DNA from: an uncultured Bacteroidia bacterium
GTDB lineage: Bacteria; Bacteroidota; Bacteroidia; Bacteroidales; F082
DNA: 64,000 bases
Reading direction: 5' to 3'
Assembly: GCA_902802535.1 (NCBI GenBank)
Contig: CADCML010000003.1
Span: 1 to 64,000 of the forward strand
Part shown: piece after piece, positions 54,601 through 61,376 of the stretch
How positions within the stretch are numbered: the first letter of the stretch is position 1
Layout of the letters: each line of letters starts with the position of its first letter
Notes under the pieces: generated by a model
Told to the model about the DNA's origin: nothing
Database searches by the model: none
What the model saw: the letters and a program-made list of their open reading frames with translations, nothing else
Translations under genes and position numbers: made by a program

Positions 54601-54870
54601 TTGGAAATCGTTTCCGAGGTCTTCGCCGAATGGATTCCCAACTTGGGCGAAGTCAGCTTCTTGGCTTGCTGGGCTGGTCGCTACACCGAGCCGCGTTACA
54701 TCGTCGATCCGGAGGTTGGTATCCTCACTGGCTTGCGCGGCCACGGCTTTATGCTCGGTCAGTATCTTGCCAAACTGTATGTCGACAAGTACCTTGGCAA
54801 GGAGGTGCCTAGCTATATGAAGGATTTGGCCCTCAGTGGCAAGGGATTGAGCGAGAATGCGTTTAAATAA
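51601..54870 (+). CDS. One-chain multi-cofactor dehydrogenase (HcnA-HcnB-HcnC / hydroxyproline-dehydrogenase type fusion)
   Basis: A 1,089-residue fusion. Order: a [2Fe-2S] Fer2_4 domain (about 15-100; C60, C65, C68, C80); an FAD/NAD pyridine-nucleotide oxidoreductase (about 115-440; VAIIGAGPAGLAC, then KVLTVGAGNIG for NAD); an eight-cysteine ferredoxin-like part (C462, C468, C471, C475, then C496, C499, C502, C506: two [4Fe-4S]); a BFD-like [2Fe-2S] part (C619, C621, C655, C660); and a second flavoprotein of the glycine/D-amino acid oxidase (DAO) class (about 715-1085; VFIAGGGIAGSALF). In known systems (HcnABC, sarcosine oxidase, D-hydroxyproline dehydrogenase) the Fer2, pyridine nucleotide and DAO parts are separate subunits. 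It should oxidise an amino or imino acid at the DAO flavin and pass electrons through the clusters to NAD or another acceptor. Substrate unknown. Confidence 0.85.
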   Translation: MYKIEKHPILDIPQEDLVEFQYEGKTVKGQRGKTIAAALHQAGYPVHSHSLDGRNRSLNCGIGKCGACEMLVDGKVRRICITLVDGVKEVCSINNEANILPEPKEHQPREVKIYKTQVAIIGAGPAGLACREQLNAFGISNIVIDNNARIGGQFNMQTHQFFFFEKEKKFGGMRGFDIAKTLAGDNHEGILLNNTVWDLLEGGRVAIKNIENGEIGYIDAQHLVVATGAVPFMPTFENDDVPGVYTAAVFQKMMNQEHTLLGKKVLTVGAGNIGYLTSYQGMQAGATIKAIIEAMPREGGFPVQANRVRRLGIPIMTGYTLVRAIPNKDKTGVVGAVIAKCENFKAIPGTEQVIDDIDIINICTGLIPDSQLLVKGREVFGLNTYGAGDAIRIGEGTSAVLRGKQVAYEVAQAIGVRFNYDDYLEVSRQYIDSQQHPVRVLEKPNLPTPERMQLKAFVQADCLYGFACNPCSFSCPQGAISKPSTNTVPTIDYDKCIGCMLCVSSCPGLAIFGYDVKKSTCFLPIEYEAQEGAEVYLVDNDGQKIGEGVIEKILKKSNKTNVARVKARSSRPSGEASMVFELTDVKGFILKDRYNANKELTTPLASKKGAEGEGETYVCHCEDIKLDRVLRVIGNRKTISVDELKHITRMGMGPCRGKRCIPRARQILRSYGIELVGDATPRAPLSNQVTLGDLYNPHTKEVFVFPEMNDVKKEQVEVFIAGGGIAGSALFRYFSEAGKKPVMINYSRGASWRCIGGGRPAFSNPDIADIAVHNHEIFKNMQKEHNINYHLTHYVNLVHDEATYKSLDASRAWSDAYMIERKDFKKEISPLWDDSKDTYSHALITRDCWQATPGRVIDYIRWIGVQQGGRYFEDCELLHVQKANGHYIALVRTHEGEFIEYTCDHFVNAMGWGAEKFNDMLGLDTGLYPVKHQAFITRRLPMMGPNGGPLDMIIDRRHYKGFSAVYGQQWAHTGQIIGCASPDTDAYEARQNIKYNSKEFLEIVSEVFAEWIPNLGEVSFLACWAGRYTEPRYIVDPEVGILTGLRGHGFMLGQYLAKLYVDKYLGKEVPSYMKDLALSGKGLSENAFK

Positions 54871-54901
54871 TTCAAGATTTAAAATTCAAAAATTCAATAT
54901 T

Positions 54902-54936
54902 TGTAGAGGCGCGATAAATCGCGTCTCTACATTTTT
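54902..54936. repeat. Palindromic repeat, family C, also a likely terminator
   Basis: GTAGAGGCGCGA/TCGCGTCTCTAC around TAAA, followed by ATTTTTT. Confidence 0.75.
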
Positions 54937-54969
54937 TATGGGAAATCCATTAGATTTCAAGATTTTGTC

Positions 54970-54977
54970 TAATTTTG
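54970..54977 (+). promoter_or_regulatory. -7 element of the small hypothetical gene
   Basis: TAATTTTG ends only eight bases before the ATG at 54985, so the transcript would have almost no leader. Confidence 0.45.
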
Positions 54978-54984
54978 CGGCATG

Positions 54985-55308
54985 ATGAGCAAAAGTCAAG
55001 GCAAAAATGAACGAATCGAGGACAAAAAGCGTGTCCTTTGGCAGCAGTTGGAACAAGCGGGTTGCCTGTGGTCGTATGCCAAAAACGCAAACAGCATCAA
55101 TGACAATCTGCTCATCGAAAAAGCCTTGCTTTATTTGGAGTTTGAAGACCTGCACAAACTGTGCGAGCTATACCCCATGAAACAAATACAGCGCGTGTGG
55201 CGTGAGCGTTTGGTTTCGCAGGGCGACTATTACGGCATCCTCAACTGGCTGTTGGCGGTCATGTTTTTCGACATCAAGAAACCCGAAAAAATCAAGATAA
55301 AGAAGTAG
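54985..55308 (+). CDS. Small hypothetical protein (DUF6922-like)
   Basis: A 107-residue basic, helical protein (106 bases of helix-rich pattern from ERIEDKKRVLWQQLEQAG; central LLIEKALLYLEFEDLHKLCE; then MKQIQRVWRERLVSQGDYYG and a lysine-rich end). The layout, a short helix, the IEKxLxYxExEDLxxLxxLY-like helix and a W/R pair, resembles DUF6922 proteins that often precede nucleotidyltransferase or KilA-type partners in Bacteroidota. No such partner is here. A second ATG one codon earlier (54982) is equally possible. Confidence 0.6.
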   Translation: MSKSQGKNERIEDKKRVLWQQLEQAGCLWSYAKNANSINDNLLIEKALLYLEFEDLHKLCELYPMKQIQRVWRERLVSQGDYYGILNWLLAVMFFDIKKPEKIKIKK

Positions 55309-55331
55309 ATTTTAAGAATCGCATGATACCA

Positions 55332-55370
55332 AAAACGCCCAAGAATCACTTCTCGGGCGTTTTCGTTTTA
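55332..55370 (+). terminator. Terminator after the small hypothetical gene
   Basis: AAAACGCCC/GGGCGTTTT stem with inner AGAA/TTCT pairing, then CGTTTT. Confidence 0.8.
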
Positions 55371-55383
55371 CCTTGCAGGTGTC

Positions 55384-55446
55384 GTACCACGACAGCCACT
55401 TGTCGTCATGGCTGCACAGGCGGCTGCCACGGTGTGACAGCCCTAC
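55384..55446. repeat. Dispersed repeat family B, long copy 1
   Basis: CACGACAGCCACTTGTCGTC ATGGCTGCACAGG and CGGCTGCCACGGTGTGACAG then CCCTACA. Nearly identical to 58,310-58,377, and each copy lies just after the stop of a T9SS gene. Confidence 0.8.
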
Positions 55447-55457
55447 ATGGACGCGTT

Positions 55458-57344
55458 TTACCTCACTACAAATTTCCGCGTTGCGCCTGCAAAGGTAATG
55501 AAATACATCCCACTATGCAATTCGGAAATGTCAATCTGCTGTTTTTCAGCGGTGATGGTGCCTGACAATAGGGTTTGACCCATCAGGTTGGTGATGCGGT
55601 AGGTTTGGTCGGGTAGAGACGGTGTGCACACCGTCTCTACAACGAGAACGCCATTGGTTGGGTTGGGATATATATCGAATTGGTTTTCAGCAGATTCATC
55701 AAGGCCGTTATGGTATTCCTGATACACCTCGTCGCAGTCGCGGTCGCCGAATTTGTAGATCAACTCGCTGTCACGCCAGTAGCAGCGGATGCCAACCACA
55801 CGGTAGTTCTTGCCCTTCTGCATCAGCCGCTCTGGGAAGAAGCTAGTCATGTGGCCGATGCCGCAAACAATACTACCACAAAAGACACCGCCTTCATCAC
55901 TGACTTGCAACATCTTGTGCATGCTGCCTTCAAATTCAAATTGCTCCACGCCATCCACGTGCATAGTCAGGGTTTCCGTGCCTACCTTGATGACCCAACT
56001 GTCGCCTTCTTGGGCACCAAGGTCATAAAGCACGGTGAATTCCTGCAAATCCTTATTCCACCAATACACTTTATCATCCTCCTCATAGACATACTCGCGC
56101 GTCACTTCAGTGTGTATATACTTGTCGTACAAGGTATTCGTGCGAATAATGATTTTCACCTCCTTATCATTGACAGTCGTATCGGCGGCGTATTCCAGAT
56201 GTTGGTATGTGATGCTACCGTCCTCGTTCTGTATTTCATAGTACCACTCCGTTCCGACAAAATCGTAGTTTTCGACAAGAACGCGATTGGAGTATGACAT
56301 TTCGCCCGAACTAAACACGGCAGCCACCACCGCGTCGCCATGGAAATCGTCAGGGTTGTAATTGTATATATTGGCATAATAGCCGACCTCAGCCACGAGA
56401 CTTAACTCGCCGTCAACCCAATCGTAAATGCGATAGGCTTCAATGGAGGCTCCTGTTTCGGCCTCATAGGGTGTCCATTGCAACACATGGTTGTTTGGGC
56501 CTTGCAAATGGTCAAGATGAATGGGACGATTCCAATAGCTTGCCACGGGACACTCCTCTCCGTCAGCAGTCACGCCGACCAAATGGTATTGCCACTGCGT
56601 CGCCTCGCTACCGATATTGTCAAGGAAACTTCCTTCGGTATATGGCACAGTGCCGACAAGATGACCGTTTCTATAGACATTGACTTCGGCGATATAGGCA
56701 GACTGCGCATCGTCAACCAGCCAGCTGATTCGGTTCAAATTGGTGGCAAGGTCAGTGGACGCAAGAGCGATATCAACACCATTTCGCACCTCAACGCTGT
56801 CGGAGGTCTCACCGCAGTCATTATACAAACGTGTCCAATAAATGCCCGGATCAACCACTTCAATCTCTCTCTGGTTCTCACCTGTCGACCACGCATATAC
56901 CCAGTGGTAAGGATAGCCGGGATTTGGGGGTGCTGTAAGCGTAATCGTTTCTCCTGCATGTTTCCATTCATATTCAGGGAACCATGGGTCAGGGGCAGAA
57001 AAACCTTGAAACCAAATCTTAAACCTGAACCAGTTGGCCTCGGGATAATCCAGATATCTCACGACAAAAGAGTAACTCTCATCATCATCACTTGGAATCA
57101 AAGTAAGAACTGGCCCTATTTCCCAATAAGGCTCCCCGACACCATAAGGAGAATATATAAACCAATGGTCATTGTATGAAAAGTTATAAACAGTGTCAAC
57201 AATGACAATGCTGTCATAATCCTGAAGACAAAACCAAAATTCTTGGTCGGGTTCGATGTCATTGATGTACATTAAAAGATAGTTTTGTGCTTTAACGAAT
57301 AAGCAACTCGCAAGCATCATCGTCATTAGTAATACTTTTTTCAT
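55458..57344 (-). CDS. T9SS-secreted protein with WYYEIQN module
   Basis: A 628-residue protein from the ATG at 57344 (signal peptide MKKVLLMTMMLASCLFVKAQ). N-terminal beta domain and fibronectin-like segments (about 25-370) are related to the 47,131 protein (RLYNDCGETSDSVEV, ATNLNRISW). Then comes the roughly 200-residue module (WYYEIQNEDGSITYQHLE, VLYDLGAQEGDSWVIKVG, GIGHMTSFFPERLMQKGK) shared with the next two T9SS genes, and a T9SS domain (IYPNPTNGVL, ITNLMGQTLLSG, GMYFITF). A palindrome encodes VETVCTPSL inside that domain. Function unknown, surface exposed. Confidence 0.83.
   Translation of the reverse strand: MKKVLLMTMMLASCLFVKAQNYLLMYINDIEPDQEFWFCLQDYDSIVIVDTVYNFSYNDHWFIYSPYGVGEPYWEIGPVLTLIPSDDDESYSFVVRYLDYPEANWFRFKIWFQGFSAPDPWFPEYEWKHAGETITLTAPPNPGYPYHWVYAWSTGENQREIEVVDPGIYWTRLYNDCGETSDSVEVRNGVDIALASTDLATNLNRISWLVDDAQSAYIAEVNVYRNGHLVGTVPYTEGSFLDNIGSEATQWQYHLVGVTADGEECPVASYWNRPIHLDHLQGPNNHVLQWTPYEAETGASIEAYRIYDWVDGELSLVAEVGYYANIYNYNPDDFHGDAVVAAVFSSGEMSYSNRVLVENYDFVGTEWYYEIQNEDGSITYQHLEYAADTTVNDKEVKIIIRTNTLYDKYIHTEVTREYVYEEDDKVYWWNKDLQEFTVLYDLGAQEGDSWVIKVGTETLTMHVDGVEQFEFEGSMHKMLQVSDEGGVFCGSIVCGIGHMTSFFPERLMQKGKNYRVVGIRCYWRDSELIYKFGDRDCDEVYQEYHNGLDESAENQFDIYPNPTNGVLVVETVCTPSLPDQTYRITNLMGQTLLSGTITAEKQQIDISELHSGMYFITFAGATRKFVVR
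55613..55640. repeat. 28-bp perfect palindrome inside the T9SS domain, copy 1
   Basis: Half-site GTAGAGACGGTGTG followed by its exact reverse complement. It encodes VETVCTPSL between the first two strands of the sorting domain. Confidence 0.85.
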
Positions 57345-57412
57345 GTTAGTGTCCTTTCTATTATTATTTGCTGTCAATGGATAATCAAACAGATTCTTAT
57401 TTCATCCAAAAC

Positions 57413-58261
57413 TCAAAATTCCCTTTTTTGTATTGCGGTTTCCAATAACCTCAGGCGATGTGTGCCGTCGGGTTGTGAAACAAGCAAGATTTTCAGCCAT
57501 CCCAATCGATTCGTTCCATCTTCTTCCCTAATTCTGAAACCAACATATTTCTCTTCATCTAACGGACAATCAAACGATGGATTGTCAATATCGTAGGTTG
57601 CTTGATAATAAATGGTGTCGTTTAAATGGTATTCTTCTCCATAAACCTCAAAAGGGAATGCGTATATTGGCCGTGGATGCGGTGCAAAGAAAGCGTCCTT
57701 AGATAGCTGGTCGCCAGCATTGCAAAAATGAAGTGTGTTGGTATTATATGTGTAAATATATGGGTCGGATTCTGAAATTGGCTTGTAATTGTTAAAGTGC
57801 TCAACAACAATGACGGTGGTATCATTATTATGTATGATTGTAGTATCCGAATGTCTATAGATATCGCAACTAACCCGGTCGCAATACAAATCGCCCATGA
57901 TAGTAAATTTAGAGCTACTGCGGATGGAGAAATACGAATCGTTTATAACATCCTGATAAGGCCAAAAATTTCCATATCCCAATGAAAAACGAATGTCTTC
58001 GTATCCGTCATTATTAAAATCCAAGAAAGTGTCACAACTGAAACAATTTATTTCAATTGTAGGATCCAAATCTCCATGAGAGGTGTGATACCTGAAAAAC
58101 GTTGAATCATATTCAACCACATCCATGCCCCTTGTGTCACCAAAGGTAATCTTTTTCGTGGCGGGTCCTTCGTCTTGTCCGTTCTCGATTGGGTCTTTTG
58201 TGCACGACGGCATGATACAAATCGCCGCCAATGCCAATGCGAATAATAATGTCTTTTTCAT
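57413..58261 (-). CDS. Lipoprotein with Ca-binding-like DFNNDG motif
   Basis: A 282-residue lipoprotein: signal with lipobox IMPSC (Cys20), a linker rich in D and E, then a beta-rich domain including DFNNDGYEDIRF (EF-hand or FG-GAP-like) and many Y and D residues, ending VGFRIREEDGTNRLGWLKIL. I do not recognise the family; similar lipoproteins accompany T9SS cargo in Bacteroidales. It lies between two T9SS genes on the same strand with 127 and 68 base gaps. Confidence 0.7.
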   Translation of the reverse strand: MKKTLLFALALAAICIMPSCTKDPIENGQDEGPATKKITFGDTRGMDVVEYDSTFFRYHTSHGDLDPTIEINCFSCDTFLDFNNDGYEDIRFSLGYGNFWPYQDVINDSYFSIRSSSKFTIMGDLYCDRVSCDIYRHSDTTIIHNNDTTVIVVEHFNNYKPISESDPYIYTYNTNTLHFCNAGDQLSKDAFFAPHPRPIYAFPFEVYGEEYHLNDTIYYQATYDIDNPSFDCPLDEEKYVGFRIREEDGTNRLGWLKILLVSQPDGTHRLRLLETAIQKREF

Positions 58262-58298
58262 TGTTTTAATTATTTGATTATTATTTGTTTATTCGTTT

Positions 58299-58379
58299 TG
58301 GTTTGTAGGCCTGTCGAACCACGGCAGCCGCTTGTCGTCATGGCTGCACAGGCGGCTGCCACGGTGTGACAGCCCTACA
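58299..58379. repeat. Dispersed repeat family B, long copy 2
   Basis: GTAGGCCTGTCGAACCACGG then CAGCCGCTTGTCGTCATGG and CTGCCACGGTGTGACAGCC then CTACA; shares the body with 55,384-55,446. Confidence 0.8.
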
Positions 58380-58388
58380 CGACCGTGA

Positions 58389-61352
58389 TTAACGCACCAC
58401 AAATTTCCGCGTTGCACCTGCAAAGGTAATGAAATACATTCCATCCGGCAAATCGGAAACATCAATCTGCTGGTTTTCACAGGTGATGGTGCCTGACATT
58501 AGGGTTTGGCCCATCAGGTTGGTGATGCGGTAGGTTTCATTTGGTAGAGACGGTGTGCACACCGTCTGTACAAACAAGATGCCGTCAGTCGGGTTGGGAT
58601 AGAGGCTGAACTGGGTTCCCGTCGGGTCATCGAGACCGTTGTGGATTTCCTGATATACCTCATCGCAGTCGCGGTCGCCGTATTTGAACACCAATTGGCC
58701 GTCGCGCCAATAGCAACGCATACCCTCCACGCGGTAAGCCTTGCCCCGCGTCATCAGCCGCTCGGGGAAGAAGCTGGTGAGGTGGCCGATGCCGCAAACA
58801 ATGATGCCACTGAAGAGGTCGTCCGCGTCGCTCACTTGCAGCATCTTGTACAGCTTGCCGTCATAATAATACTGATCCACCGCGTCCACATGCATAATAA
58901 TGCTTTCCATGCCCACCTTGATTTCCCATTCGTCGCCTTGCTCGGCACCGAGGTCGTAAAGCACGGTAAACTCCTGCAAGTCGTTGTTCCACCAATACAC
59001 CACATTGTCCTCCTCGTAGATGTATTCCCGCGTCACTTCCTGATGCTCGCCCTTATCATACAAGGTGTTGGTGCGGATGATGATGGTCACGGTCTTGTCG
59101 TTGACGGCGGTGTCGGCGGATTGCTGCAAATGCTGGTAGGTGATGCTCCCGTTCAGGTTTTGGATTTCGTAATACCATTCAGAGCCGTTGAAGCTGACCA
59201 TACCACTACCGCAGTCTTCGTTGATGTTGGTGAAGCTGCCCCAATTCTCGTCGTTCTGGTAAGCTTCCAACGCGCCACAAGGCACGATGATGGGAATGTC
59301 GGCGGGGAAATGCCAGGCATTCGGAGATTCATTACGCCACAATTGAGGAGGAGTCAGAGGTTTTAGCACAATTGACGACAATTCGGTGTGTTTAAAGGCA
59401 GGCTCCGCAATCCAGTTGACGGCATCTCCGATGACGATGCGGTCAATCATATAGCACGAATCGAAAGTGCCCATATTGATTCTCTGCACCAAATCGGGAA
59501 TGACCACCTCGCCCGTGAGGCCCGTGCAACCGCCAAAAGCCCCTCCCAAGACCGTCAGGGTAGACGGAAGTTCGATGTGGTTGAGACTCCGGCACCTTAA
59601 AAAGTCACTGGCCCCAATTGCTGTGACCCCTTCGGGGATGTTGATTTCCTCCAAATTCGTACATTCCATGAAGACACTACCCTCAATGGAAGTCAGGCCA
59701 TCAGGCAGATGAACATGCCTCAAATTGCTACAATAGGCAAAAGTTGATTGTTCCAACCTTGTCCAACCCTCGGGAATGTCAACTTCCGTGAGGCCTTTGC
59801 AACCCAAGAACACATATCCTTTTATCAATTCAGATTCTGCGAAAGTGATGTTATGAGGCAGAGCCAATTCCTCGATTCCCTCACAATACTCGAAAGCATG
59901 AGGGCCTATGCTGATATTCTCGGGAATAGACAAAGTACCGGTAATGCCACTGCAAGAGCCAAAAGCACTCTTACCAATGCAGGACAATGAATCGTTGAGT
60001 GTCAGACTATTGAAGCCCGTACAACCCATGAAAGCGCAATCATTGATTGCCTTCAAGCTGTTAGGCATCACCAAGTCGCCCGTCAGTTGGGTGCAACCGG
60101 CAAAGCAATACATTCCGATAGTGTCCAGCGATTGCGAAAGCACGAGATGGTCAAAACAATCGGCGAAAGTCGGAGTATAGAAACTAGGCTGAGGCACAAT
60201 ATATTGAATATTCGTATGGCCCACCTCAACCACCGAATTGGGAAGGACGAGGTCGCCGGAAAAACCGGAACAATTATGGAAAGCACCGTACTTGATGTGG
60301 GTCACCGTTTCGGGAAACATGAGATTGCCCGTAAAGCCTGTACATTCTGCAAAAGCATGTTCCCTTATCTCTTTTAAACCATAAGGGAGCATCACACTTG
60401 TGAAGCCTGAGCAGCCATAAAAAGCGCTTCCCTGAATTGTGCCGATGGTCGAAGGTATTGTCAGTTGACCCGTCAGACCAGTACAATTCTTAAAAGCTCT
60501 TTCGGCAATCTCAGTCACCGTGTAAGTCACGCCATCGTAGGTCACCGTATTAGGAATGTCGAGTTCGCCTTGTGCGTTTTCGCCGTCAATGTGGCCGGTA
60601 ACGCTCACCCAAAGAGGATTGGTACTGGTGATAATGTAATATAGGCTGCTGGCTTCGTCAAGAAACATCGTTCCGACCGTGTCAACCGTCTGACTGACCA
60701 TATAACAACTGTGGAAGTTCGGGTTTTGCCAAACGAGGTCTTCGTCCTCATAATAGCAGAGCAGGTCGGTCACATCGCCCATAAGGAACCGTGAGCCAGG
60801 CCCAAGGAGGCCATATTCGCTGCCTATCCCTTCAATCCATGTCTCGTAACCGTGGCTTGATGGATAGCCATTCTCTTCGTATCGAAACACATACTTTTTC
60901 CTTGTCGTGTTTTCTCCTTCAAGAAGGGTGTCGTTCACACTGAGGAGCTTTAAACAAGCAACGAGTTCCTCGTCATAACAAATAGAGTCGCCTGGCTGCA
61001 TGGAAAAGTCGTAAAGCAGGGTTTCGCTTCCGAAAGTGTGATTCCAACTGTAATTGCGATGGAAGACTTGCCCGTCGTTAGTTTCTCTAAGCAGGCCGCA
61101 AAGTTCCCAATCAGTGTAGTTTTCGTTTTGGGTAGTGAGCAACATTTTGTAGTTTGTGCCCTCCACCAAAGTGTCGCCTTCCAGTTTATAGACATCGGTG
61201 ACGCGACTAACGGGAGGCCAAGGTACATAAGTTCGTACCACATTCCATTGTTTGCCTTCGGCAACAAGGGATGCAAACTGCTGCGCTTGCATTGTCATCA
61301 TTCCCGCCGTCATCAGCAGGACCATCAGGGTAAAAAAACTAATGTTTTTCAT
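58389..61352 (-). CDS. T9SS-secreted BspA-type leucine-rich repeat protein, copy 1
   Basis: A 987-residue protein with signal peptide (to MMTMQAQQ). An N-terminal module (about 20-230) resembles the C-terminal WYYEIQN module (GDTLVEGTNYK, LLYDFSMQPGD, WIEGIGSEYGLL). Then LRR_5 repeats (about 265-700; IPSTIGTIQGSAFYGCSG, LPNSVVEVGHTN, LTLNDSLSCIGKSAFGSC) of the BspA family. Then IIVPCGALEAYQNDENWGSF, a second module (about 730-930), and a T9SS domain (LYPNPTDGIL, ITNLMGQTLMSG). BspA-type repeats commonly bind host or matrix proteins or glycans. The palindrome copy at 58,544 lies in the sorting domain. Confidence 0.87.
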   Translation of the reverse strand: MKNISFFTLMVLLMTAGMMTMQAQQFASLVAEGKQWNVVRTYVPWPPVSRVTDVYKLEGDTLVEGTNYKMLLTTQNENYTDWELCGLLRETNDGQVFHRNYSWNHTFGSETLLYDFSMQPGDSICYDEELVACLKLLSVNDTLLEGENTTRKKYVFRYEENGYPSSHGYETWIEGIGSEYGLLGPGSRFLMGDVTDLLCYYEDEDLVWQNPNFHSCYMVSQTVDTVGTMFLDEASSLYYIITSTNPLWVSVTGHIDGENAQGELDIPNTVTYDGVTYTVTEIAERAFKNCTGLTGQLTIPSTIGTIQGSAFYGCSGFTSVMLPYGLKEIREHAFAECTGFTGNLMFPETVTHIKYGAFHNCSGFSGDLVLPNSVVEVGHTNIQYIVPQPSFYTPTFADCFDHLVLSQSLDTIGMYCFAGCTQLTGDLVMPNSLKAINDCAFMGCTGFNSLTLNDSLSCIGKSAFGSCSGITGTLSIPENISIGPHAFEYCEGIEELALPHNITFAESELIKGYVFLGCKGLTEVDIPEGWTRLEQSTFAYCSNLRHVHLPDGLTSIEGSVFMECTNLEEINIPEGVTAIGASDFLRCRSLNHIELPSTLTVLGGAFGGCTGLTGEVVIPDLVQRINMGTFDSCYMIDRIVIGDAVNWIAEPAFKHTELSSIVLKPLTPPQLWRNESPNAWHFPADIPIIVPCGALEAYQNDENWGSFTNINEDCGSGMVSFNGSEWYYEIQNLNGSITYQHLQQSADTAVNDKTVTIIIRTNTLYDKGEHQEVTREYIYEEDNVVYWWNNDLQEFTVLYDLGAEQGDEWEIKVGMESIIMHVDAVDQYYYDGKLYKMLQVSDADDLFSGIIVCGIGHLTSFFPERLMTRGKAYRVEGMRCYWRDGQLVFKYGDRDCDEVYQEIHNGLDDPTGTQFSLYPNPTDGILFVQTVCTPSLPNETYRITNLMGQTLMSGTITCENQQIDVSDLPDGMYFITFAGATRKFVVR
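58544..58571. repeat. 28-bp palindrome inside the T9SS domain, copy 2
   Basis: Same half-site GTAGAGACGGTGTG with one mismatch in the far arm. It encodes the same VQTVCTPSL position. Confidence 0.85.
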
Positions 61353-61376
61353 TGCTTTGAGTATTTAATTGTTAAT

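Noticed and set aside
49051-54870. DUF4143 ATPase, lysC and the fused oxidoreductase as one operon
   Set aside because: Each has its own TAnnTTTG box (48,994; 50,193; 51,559), and lysC and the oxidoreductase are 95 bases apart with no coupling.
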